The notes under the pieces were generated by a model that had not been told where the DNA came from, did not search any database, and worked only from the letters and a program-made list of their open reading frames with translations. Below, piece by piece: positions 55,056 through 63,310 of a DNA stretch of 64,000 nt (the stretch's first letter is position 1; every line of letters starts with the position of its first letter). The stretch lies in contig NZ_MJAH01000001.1 in the NCBI RefSeq assembly GCF_001746295.1, forward strand, positions 119,192 to 183,191, read 5' to 3'. This DNA comes from Streptomyces sp. LUP47B (GTDB taxonomy: Bacteria; Actinomycetota; Actinomycetes; Streptomycetales; Streptomycetaceae). The position numbers were made by a program, and so were the translations under genes.

Positions 55056-57197
55056 TTACTTGAACTGGGTGCGGTGGACGGTGCCGTCGAGCCCCCGGTA
55101 GACCGCGTCCACCGTGCCGTCCGGGCCTGCGGCGACGCCGAGCGAACCCTCGAAGGCGGCGCTCGGGAACTCCTCGTGCTTGCTCCAGCCCTGCCAAGAA
55201 CCGGAGCTGTACCGCTGCTGCCAGAGCGTGTAGTCACCTGCGCGGACGTAGAGCAGCACGCTGTCGCCGGAGGCGACGAGGGTGGGGCTGCCGCTGACCG
55301 TGCCGCCGACGGAGGTCCAGTCGGACCACTCGCCGGTCGCGGTGCGGCTGCGGGTCCAGATGTCGTCGGCTGCGGAGCGCACGGCGACGTGGACGCGGCC
55401 CTCGGAATCGACGGCCGCCGAGGGCCTGCCGTACGCCGGGTGACTGCCGGGCGTACCGAGCGAGGTCCAGCCGGTGGTGGCCCCACGCTGTACGATCCGC
55501 CCGTCGGCGTCGGTGGCGAACAGCGTCCAGTGCGCGGGGTCGTCGAAGGCGACGCTCGGGGCGTCGGCGACCTTGCCGCCCAGGCTCTGCCAGCCGCCCC
55601 AGCGGCCGCCGGTGAACGCGCGCCGGTAGACGCGGGAGTCGGCGCCGCGGACGAAGACGTCGATCCGGCCGCCGGCCGAGGCGTAGGCGGCGGGCTGGCC
55701 GAGGACACCGCCGCTGACCGGGCGGCCCAGGTCGCGGACGCGGCTACCCGTACCGTCGGAGGTCTGCTGGAGCAGGGTGCCGCGCGGACCACGCACGAAG
55801 GTGTCCAGCGCCGAACCGGTGCGGACGGCAGCCGGGCTTGCGGTGGCGGGCAGGCCGAGCTTCGTGCCGGGCAACGCGTCGTCACCGGTGAGCTCGAGGA
55901 ACGCCGTGCCGTGTGCGGGAACCGTGACCGTGTACGACCCGGTGTGCGTGCCCTGGTCGGCGCGTGCGCGCAGGTCGCGGACCTCGACCCGGCCGCCGAG
56001 GGCGACGTCGGAGAATTTGACGGTTCGCTCGGCTGCCTGGTCGGAGCGGTTGAGCAGGACGACCGCCCGGCGGCCGTGCCCGGAGAGAACCTTGCTGTAG
56101 ACGTCGCCGGTGGGGTCCGTGGCGACGCGAACGCCCTGGATACCGAGGCGGTCCTGGTCCACGCCGATGATCTCCGGGTTGCGCAGGGTGGCCAGCATCG
56201 ACGGAGAGAGGGTGCGCGGGTCGGAGCCGAGGATCAGCGGGGAACCCATCTCCGCCCACATGACGAGTTGGGTGGTGGACTCCTCCTCGGTCAGCTCCAG
56301 GTTCCCGTCCGCCATGCGACGGGTCGGGATCAGGTAGTCGGGGTCGTTGTAGTGGCCGGGTCCCTGCGCCTCGGGGTGCCAGGCGTTGGCGTCCATGTTG
56401 CGCAGGACGTTGGGCCACTGGCCGGGGCTCGGGGTGCCCCAGGCGATGTCGGTGCCGGTGCGCCAGGAGTCGGCGATCGTCGGGGCGTAGACGTAGGTGT
56501 TGTGCGCGTCCTGCTCGGGGCTGTGCGGCAGGCCCCAGTCGTCGGTGAGCGGGTTGCACAGGTTGAGCAGCATCCGGCGGCCGGACTTGGCGACCGCGTC
56601 GCTGAACTCCTTGAACGCCGGCCCGGGATCGAGCTTCGCGCCGATCCCGCACAGGAAGTCGACCTTGATGGCGTCGACCTTCCACCCGGCGAACTGCTGG
56701 GCGTCCTGCTCGTAGTACCCGCGGCTGCCGAGGCCGCAGCTCTTGCCGCCGTCGTAGGTGCCGGCGTCGGTGTAGATGCCGGCCCGCAGGCCGCGCTTGT
56801 GCAGGTAGTTCACCAGGGAAGGGATGCCTGAGGGGAACCGCTCGGGGTTCGCCACCAGGTGGCCCTGGTCGTCGCGCGGGTTATCGGCCTGCCAGCCGCC
56901 GTCCAGCCACACGATGTCGTAGCCGGCATCCCGCAGACCGCTGCTGACCAGCTTGTCCGCGACCGAGCGCACCTCCTTCTCGGTGGGGGCGCCGAGGCCG
57001 TAGTAGGTGTTCCAGCCCATGTAGGGCGTGGGTGCGAGACCGCTGTCGTAGTAGTCGGGCGCACCCTGGTCCACGGCCTGGACGGCGTGGGCGGAGGGCG
57101 TCACGGTGGCGGCCAGGGCCACCGCGATGGCAGTGGCGAGCGTGGTCCGGGCGAACCGGACGGGTCGGTGATCGCGTACGGGCGGACGTGAAGTCAC
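55056..57197 (-). CDS. Secreted GH27 alpha-galactosidase with C-terminal beta-propeller
   Basis: About 713 residues from GTG 57197 (GGGAG 6 bases upstream); an ATG at 57203 is in frame but too close to that site. Signal peptide: TTLATAIAVALAATVTPSAH. GH27 barrel, about residues 45-440: LAPTPYMGWNTYYGLGAPTE, DIVWLDGGWQADNPRDDQGH, YTDAGTYDGGKSCGLGSRGY, nucleophile Asp in VDAIKVDFLCGIGAKLD, acid/base region SWRTGTDIAWGTPSPGQW. After an all-beta domain, ~250 C-terminal residues repeat W-x-x-W-x-S-L-G-G blocks (GGWQSLGGKVADAPSVAFDD), a PLL-type seven-bladed propeller that may bind fucose or galactose. It would release galactose from extracellular galactans or galactomannans. Confidence 0.9.
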   Translation of the reverse strand: MTSRPPVRDHRPVRFARTTLATAIAVALAATVTPSAHAVQAVDQGAPDYYDSGLAPTPYMGWNTYYGLGAPTEKEVRSVADKLVSSGLRDAGYDIVWLDGGWQADNPRDDQGHLVANPERFPSGIPSLVNYLHKRGLRAGIYTDAGTYDGGKSCGLGSRGYYEQDAQQFAGWKVDAIKVDFLCGIGAKLDPGPAFKEFSDAVAKSGRRMLLNLCNPLTDDWGLPHSPEQDAHNTYVYAPTIADSWRTGTDIAWGTPSPGQWPNVLRNMDANAWHPEAQGPGHYNDPDYLIPTRRMADGNLELTEEESTTQLVMWAEMGSPLILGSDPRTLSPSMLATLRNPEIIGVDQDRLGIQGVRVATDPTGDVYSKVLSGHGRRAVVLLNRSDQAAERTVKFSDVALGGRVEVRDLRARADQGTHTGSYTVTVPAHGTAFLELTGDDALPGTKLGLPATASPAAVRTGSALDTFVRGPRGTLLQQTSDGTGSRVRDLGRPVSGGVLGQPAAYASAGGRIDVFVRGADSRVYRRAFTGGRWGGWQSLGGKVADAPSVAFDDPAHWTLFATDADGRIVQRGATTGWTSLGTPGSHPAYGRPSAAVDSEGRVHVAVRSAADDIWTRSRTATGEWSDWTSVGGTVSGSPTLVASGDSVLLYVRAGDYTLWQQRYSSGSWQGWSKHEEFPSAAFEGSLGVAAGPDGTVDAVYRGLDGTVHRTQFK

Positions 57198-57353
57198 GTG
57201 CATCTCCCAGAGGTTGGGAAGCAGGAGGTGTGACGCGGGCCGCGCTGGATCCGGAGCCTGCGGCGTCACGGCGACGACTGTGACGCCCGGCCGAAAGCAT
57301 GTCAATATTTATTCCTAATTTAAGAGAAACAGAGCTGAAGTGCGCCCGACATC

Positions 57354-57382
57354 TTGACAGCCCGGTCGCGCGGCGGCAGTGT
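57354..57382 (+). promoter_or_regulatory. Promoter of the GH2 gene
   Basis: -35 TTGACA (57354-57359) and -10 CAGTGT (57377-57382) are spaced by 17 bp. The tandem operators begin 2 bases after the -10, so a bound repressor would cover the transcription start. Confidence 0.6.
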
Positions 57383-57384
57383 TC

Positions 57385-57417
57385 GGCAACGTTGTCAACC
57401 CGCTGGCAACGTTGTCA
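57385..57417. promoter_or_regulatory. Tandem LacI-type operators
   Basis: GGCAACGTTGTCA occurs at 57385-57397 and again at 57405-57417, 20 bp apart and on the same helix face. Each contains the 8-bp palindrome CAACGTTG with a central CG, the hallmark of LacI-family sites. No lacI gene is in the window. Confidence 0.65.
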
Positions 57418-57475
57418 TCCATCCCGGTCGACCCACCTCACCCTTCCTCGGTCTTGCCTGATCGGAGCCTTGTTC

Positions 57476-60400
57476 ATGTCGAATCAGTCCTCCGCACTGC
57501 CCCGGCGTGCCGTGCTTTCGGCAGGCTCCACCCTGCTGGCCGGATTCGGGCTCGGCATGGGCCCCCTCGCCTCCGCCGCCACGGCCGAAACCGGCCACCC
57601 CGACCGGGGCGCTTCCCCGGCCGAACTCGCCGCGTACCGACCGGTTTCGGTGTCCTCGACCGACTACGCCCCGACACCCGCCGAGTTCGCCGTGGACGAC
57701 CTCGCGGTACGCGGGGTCCGGGGCAGTGGCTGGCGGGCCGCCGACGGCGACCCCCAGTGGATCAAGGTGGACCTCCAGGCCCTGTGCGAAGTCTCCTCCG
57801 TGCGGCTGGTGTTCGAGGCCAACTCGGACGATCCACCGTTCAAGGAATCTCCCACCGGCAGCCCCCGCGACAACACCACCGGGCAGGAGATCCTGTCCAG
57901 TTGCGCCGTGGCCTTCGTCATCGAGACCTCCCGTGACGACAAGTCCTGGACGGCGGTGTACCGCACCGATTCCGGCAAGGGCGGCGAGATCGACGTCCCG
58001 CTGCCCGAGCTGGTCACCGCACGCTGGGTGCGCATGACGGTCACCAAGCGCTCCAACACCAACCCGCTCGGCCTCAACGGCCTCCAGGTCTACGGCGCCT
58101 GCCGCACCCGCCGCCCGGAGGTCACCGGCTGGACGGACTGGGGTGTGCGCGAGCGGCACCCCCAGCCGCTGAAGGTGGCCGCCGACGGCACGGTCCCGCT
58201 GGAGTCCGGCTGGGACCTGACGATGGACGACCGGGCCGATGCCGACGGTGCCGCTCTGTCGCGGACGGAGCACGACACGAGTCGCTGGCTTCCGGCGACC
58301 GTCCCCGGCACCGTGCTGACCTCGCTGGTGGACCAGGACCGGCTGCCCGACCCGGTGGCCGGGTTCGACAACCTGCACGCGCCCGAGGCCCTGTCCCGGC
58401 ACTCCTGGTGGTACCGGCGTGAGTTCACCCTGCCCAAGGGCCTGCGGACCGGCTCGGGGCGGCACATCTGGCTGGAGTTCGACGGCGTCAACCACACGGC
58501 CGAGGTCTGGTTCAACGGCACCAGGATCGGCGCCTTCACCAACCCGTTCTCCCGTGCCTCCTACGACGTCACGAGACTGCTGTCCTCCGACGGCCAGGCG
58601 CTCGCGGTGAAGATCACGCCGATGCCGTTCCCCGGCAGCCCCACCGACAAGGGCCCGGCAGGCCTCGCGTTCGTGGACGCGGGCGCCAACATGATGAACC
58701 GCAACTCGCCCACCTACCTGGCCTCCTCGGGCTGGGACTGGATGCCGGCGGTGCGCGACCGCGCGGCCGGCATCTGGAACCACGTCCGGCTGCGCTCCAC
58801 CGGCGCCGCCGTCATCGGCGACCCGCGCGTCGACACGCTTCTGCCCGATCTGCCCGACACCGGCACGGCGGAGGTGACCGTGGTCGTCCCGGTGCGCAAC
58901 GCCGACAGTGCCGACAAGCGCGTCACCGTCACCGCCGCGTTCGGCCGCGTCGAGGTCACCCGGACCGTGACGGTGCCCGGCGGCAAGAGCACGGACGTCA
59001 CCTTCTCCCCCGCCGACTTCCCGCAACTACGCCTGCGCGACCCCGAGCTGTGGTGGCCCAACGGCTACGGCGAGCCGAACCTGCACGACCTCACGCTGAC
59101 CGCTTCCGCGGACGGCCGGGAGAGCGACCGCCGCACCACCCGCTTCGGCATACGCCAGTTCGGCTACGAGTACGGCGCGGTGCCGATGACGTTCCGGTGG
59201 AGCAGCGACATCTCCGCCCAGACCGTGGACTTCACGCGCCAGAAGGCTCGGTACGTGCGCATCCTGTGCCACACCCGCGCCACTCAGTGGGGCTCCTCGA
59301 TGTGGACCCTGTCGGTCCTGAACAGCTCCACCCCCGGCGACGATCTGGCCCTCGGCAAGACGGCGTCCGCGTCGTCCTCCGACGACCCCTCACGCGCGGC
59401 AAACAACGTCACTGACGGCAACGGCGACACCCGCTGGTCGTCGTCCTTCGAGGACGAGCAATGGGTTCAGGTCGACCTCGGCTCCCCCATCTCCTTCGAC
59501 CGGATCGCCATCGACTGGGAGCAGGCATACGCCAAGACCTACACCGTGCAGGTCTCCGACGACGGCTCCGTCTGGACCGACGTGCGCGACGTCGACAACG
59601 GCGCCGCGCCGCTGCCCTTCAACACCTCGGGCGCGGCGAGCATGCAGAATGTCGAATTCGATGCGGTCACCGCGCGCTACATGCGTGTGTTCTGCCGGAC
59701 CCGCGCCACCGGCTGGGGCTTCTCGATGTGGGACCTGGCCGTCGTGGACAGCACCAGACCCGGCACCAACCTGGCGCTGCGCAAGACCGCCACCGCGTCC
59801 TCCGAGGGCGAGGGAACGGTCGCCGGCAATGCGGTCGACGGCGACATCAACACCCGCTGGACCTCCCTCTACGAGGACGACAGCTGGATCCAGTTCGACC
59901 TCGGCGCACCGGAGCGCTTCGACCGCGTGGCCATCACCTGGGAGCAGGCGTACGCACGGACCTACACCATCCAGATCTCCGACAACGGCACCGACTGGAA
60001 GGACGTCAAGTCGGTCGACAACTCCATCGCGCCACTGAAGATCAGCGTCAACGGCGTGCGGGTCTTCTGCCGGGGCGGCAACTGGGGCTGGGACGAACTG
60101 CTGCGCCGGATGCCGGCCGAGCGCATGGACACGGCGGTGCGCATGCACCGCGACATGAACTTCACCATGATCCGCAACTGGGTCGGCAGCTCCAACCGCG
60201 AGGAGTTCTACGCCAGTTGTGATCAGCACGGCCTGCTGGTGTGGAACGACTTCCCCAACGCCTGGGCGATGGACCCGCCGGACCACGACGCGTTCAACAG
60301 CACCGCGCGGGACGTGGTGCTGCGCTACCGCATCCACCCCAGCGTCGTCGTGTGGTGCGGGGCCAACGAAGGCAACCCGCCCGCCGCGATCAACGACGGC

Positions 60401-61552
60401 ATGCGCGACGCGGTCCACACCGGGGCGCCCGGTGTGCTGTACCAGAACAACTCAGCCGACGGCATCGTCACCGGCGGCGGCCCCTATGGATGGGTGGAAC
60501 CGGAGAAGTACTTCTCCGCCACGACGTACGGCAGCAAGAACTACGGCTTCCACACCGAGATCGGCATGCCCGTGGTCTCCACGGCCGAGACCATGCGCAA
60601 CCTCGTCGGCGACGAGCCTGAGTGGCCGGTCGGCGGCGCCTGGTACTACCACGACTGGAGCACCAGGGGAAATCAGGCGCCGCAGAACTACCGCGCCGCC
60701 ATCGAGACCCGGCTCGGCACGGCCAAGGACCTGGACGACTTCTGCCGCAAGGCTCAGTTCCTCAACTACGAGAACCACCGCGCCATGTTCGAGGCGTGGA
60801 ATGCCCACCTGTGGGACGACGCGAGCGCCCTGCTGCTGTGGATGTCCCATCCCGCCTGGTACAGCACGGTGTGGCAGACATACGACTACGACTTCGACGT
60901 CAACGGCGCCTACTATGGCGCCCGCAAGGCCGCCGAGCCCGTGCACGTGCAGGCGAGCCCGGTCGACGGGCAGGTCATCGCCGTCAACCACACACCGCGC
61001 CCGATCCGCGGGGCCACCGTGACGGCCCGCTGGTACGACCTCGACGGCCGCCAAGTGGCCGCCGAGCAGAAGGCGACCGTGGACGTCGCGGCCTCTGCAA
61101 CGGCGAAGGCATTCACCGCCGACCCGAAGGCCATCCTGCCCGGCCTGTACCTGCTGCGCCTGCGGCTCACGGACGAGGACGGCAAGGCACTCGCCGAGAA
61201 CACGTATTGGCGATACAGGACTCCGGAGGCCATGCAGGCCCTGAACAAGGCGCGGCGGACCAGGGTCTCCGTCGACGTCACCAGCTCACAGACCGGCTCC
61301 GGCGGACGGCACGAGCTGACCGCCAAGGTGACCAACCGCGGCTCGTCGGTGGCGGCGATGGTGCGTCTGTCCCTGGTGGACACGGGTTCCGGCCACCGGG
61401 TCCTGCCGGCCGAGTACAGCGACAACTACATGTGGCTGCTGCCCGGCGAGTCCCGGACGGTCATTGTGACCTGGCCCCACTACGCCCAGGGGACGCGGCC
61501 GGGGCTGAAAGCCGAGGGCTACAACGTCCCCGAGGTGACAGGCCGGACATAG
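57476..61552 (+). CDS. Secreted multidomain GH2 glycosidase with discoidin domains
   Basis: A 1358-residue enzyme from ATG 57476 (GGAG 9-10 bases upstream), with a Tat-like signal (LPRRAVLSAGSTLLAGFGLG). Order: F5/8C (CBM32-like) domain ~50-205; GH2 jelly roll ~220-400 (WWYRREFTLPKGLRTGSGRH); GH2 Ig-like ~440-570; two more discoidin units ~575-850 (NVTDGNGDTRWSSSFEDEQW and NAVDGDINTRWTSLYEDDSW); the TIM barrel from ~858 (VRVFCRGGNWGWDELLRRMP) with N964-E965 in VVVWCGANEGNPP as acid/base and E1028 in FHTEIGMPVV as nucleophile; C-terminal Ig-like domains. W-C-G-x-N-E suggests beta-mannosidase or related activity. The discoidin pair interrupts the GH2 core. With GH27 alongside, galactomannan is a reasonable substrate. 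Confidence 0.87.
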   Translation: MSNQSSALPRRAVLSAGSTLLAGFGLGMGPLASAATAETGHPDRGASPAELAAYRPVSVSSTDYAPTPAEFAVDDLAVRGVRGSGWRAADGDPQWIKVDLQALCEVSSVRLVFEANSDDPPFKESPTGSPRDNTTGQEILSSCAVAFVIETSRDDKSWTAVYRTDSGKGGEIDVPLPELVTARWVRMTVTKRSNTNPLGLNGLQVYGACRTRRPEVTGWTDWGVRERHPQPLKVAADGTVPLESGWDLTMDDRADADGAALSRTEHDTSRWLPATVPGTVLTSLVDQDRLPDPVAGFDNLHAPEALSRHSWWYRREFTLPKGLRTGSGRHIWLEFDGVNHTAEVWFNGTRIGAFTNPFSRASYDVTRLLSSDGQALAVKITPMPFPGSPTDKGPAGLAFVDAGANMMNRNSPTYLASSGWDWMPAVRDRAAGIWNHVRLRSTGAAVIGDPRVDTLLPDLPDTGTAEVTVVVPVRNADSADKRVTVTAAFGRVEVTRTVTVPGGKSTDVTFSPADFPQLRLRDPELWWPNGYGEPNLHDLTLTASADGRESDRRTTRFGIRQFGYEYGAVPMTFRWSSDISAQTVDFTRQKARYVRILCHTRATQWGSSMWTLSVLNSSTPGDDLALGKTASASSSDDPSRAANNVTDGNGDTRWSSSFEDEQWVQVDLGSPISFDRIAIDWEQAYAKTYTVQVSDDGSVWTDVRDVDNGAAPLPFNTSGAASMQNVEFDAVTARYMRVFCRTRATGWGFSMWDLAVVDSTRPGTNLALRKTATASSEGEGTVAGNAVDGDINTRWTSLYEDDSWIQFDLGAPERFDRVAITWEQAYARTYTIQISDNGTDWKDVKSVDNSIAPLKISVNGVRVFCRGGNWGWDELLRRMPAERMDTAVRMHRDMNFTMIRNWVGSSNREEFYASCDQHGLLVWNDFPNAWAMDPPDHDAFNSTARDVVLRYRIHPSVVVWCGANEGNPPAAINDGMRDAVHTGAPGVLYQNNSADGIVTGGGPYGWVEPEKYFSATTYGSKNYGFHTEIGMPVVSTAETMRNLVGDEPEWPVGGAWYYHDWSTRGNQAPQNYRAAIETRLGTAKDLDDFCRKAQFLNYENHRAMFEAWNAHLWDDASALLLWMSHPAWYSTVWQTYDYDFDVNGAYYGARKAAEPVHVQASPVDGQVIAVNHTPRPIRGATVTARWYDLDGRQVAAEQKATVDVAASATAKAFTADPKAILPGLYLLRLRLTDEDGKALAENTYWRYRTPEAMQALNKARRTRVSVDVTSSQTGSGGRHELTAKVTNRGSSVAAMVRLSLVDTGSGHRVLPAEYSDNYMWLLPGESRTVIVTWPHYAQGTRPGLKAEGYNVPEVTGRT

Positions 61553-61569
61553 CCGGACCTCGCCCACCC

Positions 61570-61605
61570 GGAGCCGACCTTCGGCTTCAAGTGAAGGCCG
61601 ACTCC
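61570..61605 (+). terminator. Probable terminator after the GH2 gene
   Basis: GGAGCCGACCTTC (61570-61582) and GAAGGCCGACTCC (61593-61605) pair at 11 of 13 positions (the rest can wobble) around a 10-base loop. It lies 18 bp past the GH2 stop. There is no strong T-run. Confidence 0.5.
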
Positions 61606-61869
61606 GTCGCCTCGTATGTCCGACAACGGCGCAGCCTGGTAGCGCGCACAGGCGGCCCAACCGGGAACCTCGTCTTCCGCGCAAAAGATGTGCCCCTCCC
61701 GACACCCCCCTGAGGGCGAGACGTCTGTCAACGCGAGGGAGCCACGTCGGGTTCTCGAACCCCTGTGAGGGTGCGCATGTCGCGGTGGTCCCAGCGTCGT
61801 GGTGATGCTGTACCGAGCCGGCCTGGCGGATGTGCGCCCTTGCTGAGGCGTTCAGACATGCCGCAGAGA

Positions 61870-62360
61870 AGGAAACGCTGTGAGAAGGACACACCGGGCA
61901 CTCTGCGGCGCGCCGCTGCGCCTCGGTCTGCTGTCGCCCCTGAGCGGTGAGCAACTGAAGTTTGGCCACGGTCTCGTCTAGGAGGCTCAGGGGTGTGAAG
62001 TCCCGGCGCATACGCACGGTGTCGGCGATGACCAGGGCGTCCTTCGCGTCGGTCTTTCCGTCACCGTGGTAGGCACCGGACATGGTTGACCGTGCGGGCA
62101 GGCACATGGACCACGCTTTGGCCATTGGCGATCAACAGTGCCAGCGGCAGCGTCGAGGCCCGGCCACAGATGTCCACTGCCCACCGCACTTCGTCGGCCA
62201 TCTCGCACGCGGCCACGATCAGGACCAGGATCTCGTCCTCAACGTTGACGACCCTCCTCGAGAACACCTTCCCTCCGCTGGCGTTGACTCCGACCGCCCA
62301 TGGGCCTTGCCAGCATCGATGCCGGCCCAGACCTGCTCGTGACGTTCCGTCACCGTCCTC
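61870..62360 (-). pseudogene. IS110-family transposase remnant
   Basis: Minus-strand sequence in several frames gives EQVWAGIDAGKAHGRSES (DEDD first Asp region), FSRRVVNVEDEILVLIVAAC, EMADEVRWAVDICGRASTLP, LALLIANGQSVVHVPARTVN, then after a one-base slip SGAYHGDGKTDAKDALVIAD and FTPLSLLDETVAKLQLLTAQ. This is the N-terminal DEDD domain of IS110-like transposases. At least two frameshifts and loss of the C-terminal Ser domain leave it inactive. Confidence 0.7.
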
Positions 62361-62432
62361 CGATCCTCGACACCAGCACTCTCGCGGTCCGGGAACGCTC
62401 CGCCGCCAAGCTCATCACACGTCCTGGAGGTG

Positions 62433-63288
62433 TCAGGGAGCGATGCCGACCCCGTCGATCCGGCTCCAGGAATGCTCCTGCTGCGTGGTCATTGCAGGCC
62501 ATTTCAGACCGTTAGACCTGGGGTTGACCCTCGATGCGTACGCGGCTGGCTGGAAAGCCGGATCGTAGAGGCAACCGGTGGCGTAGGTCTTGTCGAAGGC
62601 CGAACAGGACGCTGCGATCGTCTGCGGAGAAGGCCTCTTACCGGTACGCACCCAGGTGTCGAGCGCAGTGATCGAGTTGGCATATTCGGAGTTGCTCAGT
62701 TCACTGTGCTCGCTCTCCTTGGTGAATGTCTGCACCAGGTACCAGCCCCGGTGAGCGCCCTCGACGCTAGCGCGGTAGGCCGCCTCGTGTTCCACGAAAG
62801 CTGTCGGGTCGTTGATCGCGTGCATCGTGAGAACGGGAATGTCGATCTTCCCCGTGAGGTCACTGTCGTAGGACAGATCGCGCACGGCCGTCGGATCGGC
62901 CGTGAACCGCTCGACGCCAGCATTGAGGGCGCTGTCGTCGTGCGATCCGGAATATCGCACGCCCTCGTTGCTGAACGGATTACGGCCGCCGAGGCGGTTG
63001 TGCACGATGTCACGGAAGGTATAGGTCGCAAAGCGCAAGTGTGACTCGAGAGTGCGCTCCGGGATGCGGGTCACGGCCAGAATGTCGTCGAGGTTGCGCT
63101 GCTGCAGTGCCGTGCGCTCGTCAGGCGCCGAGGCGTAACCCGTACATTCCTGTAGTCGGGCGCGCAGGCCGGTCGTGGTCAGTGTCGATCCGGCGCGCAG
63201 GCCCTCCCACAGTGGTGCCGCTCTGGCTACAGGCCGTGGAAGACGGTATGCACCCGGGACCAGGAACCTCTTCGACCGCAGATTGATT
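62433..63288 (-). pseudogene. Alpha/beta hydrolase fragment without a start
   Basis: The minus-strand frame is open from just after a TGA near 63290 through VPGAYRLPRPVARAAPLWEG, DERTALQQRNLDDILAVTRI, FATYTFRDIVHNRLGGRNPF, TGKIDIPVLTMHAINDPTAF (strand and Asp of a hydrolase core) and TFTKESEHSELSNSEYANSI (catalytic His region) to the stop at 62433. The nucleophile-bearing N-terminal half is absent and no proper start is visible; a GTG at 63074 is internal. It probably lost its 5' end by rearrangement near the IS110 scar. Confidence 0.55.
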
Positions 63289-63300
63289 GAGCGATAAGGT

Positions 63301-63310
63301 CATACGTATG
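63301..63310. promoter_or_regulatory. Palindrome over the FadR-type start codon
   Basis: CATACGTATG is a perfect 10-bp palindrome whose last three bases are the start codon of the gene at 63308. GntR-family sites often have such short AT-rich dyads, so autorepression is possible. Confidence 0.4.

Noticed and set aside
57395..59026. 543-codon minus-strand frame opposite the GH2 gene
   Set aside because: Antisense shadow; Gly/Val/Arg-rich with no domain.
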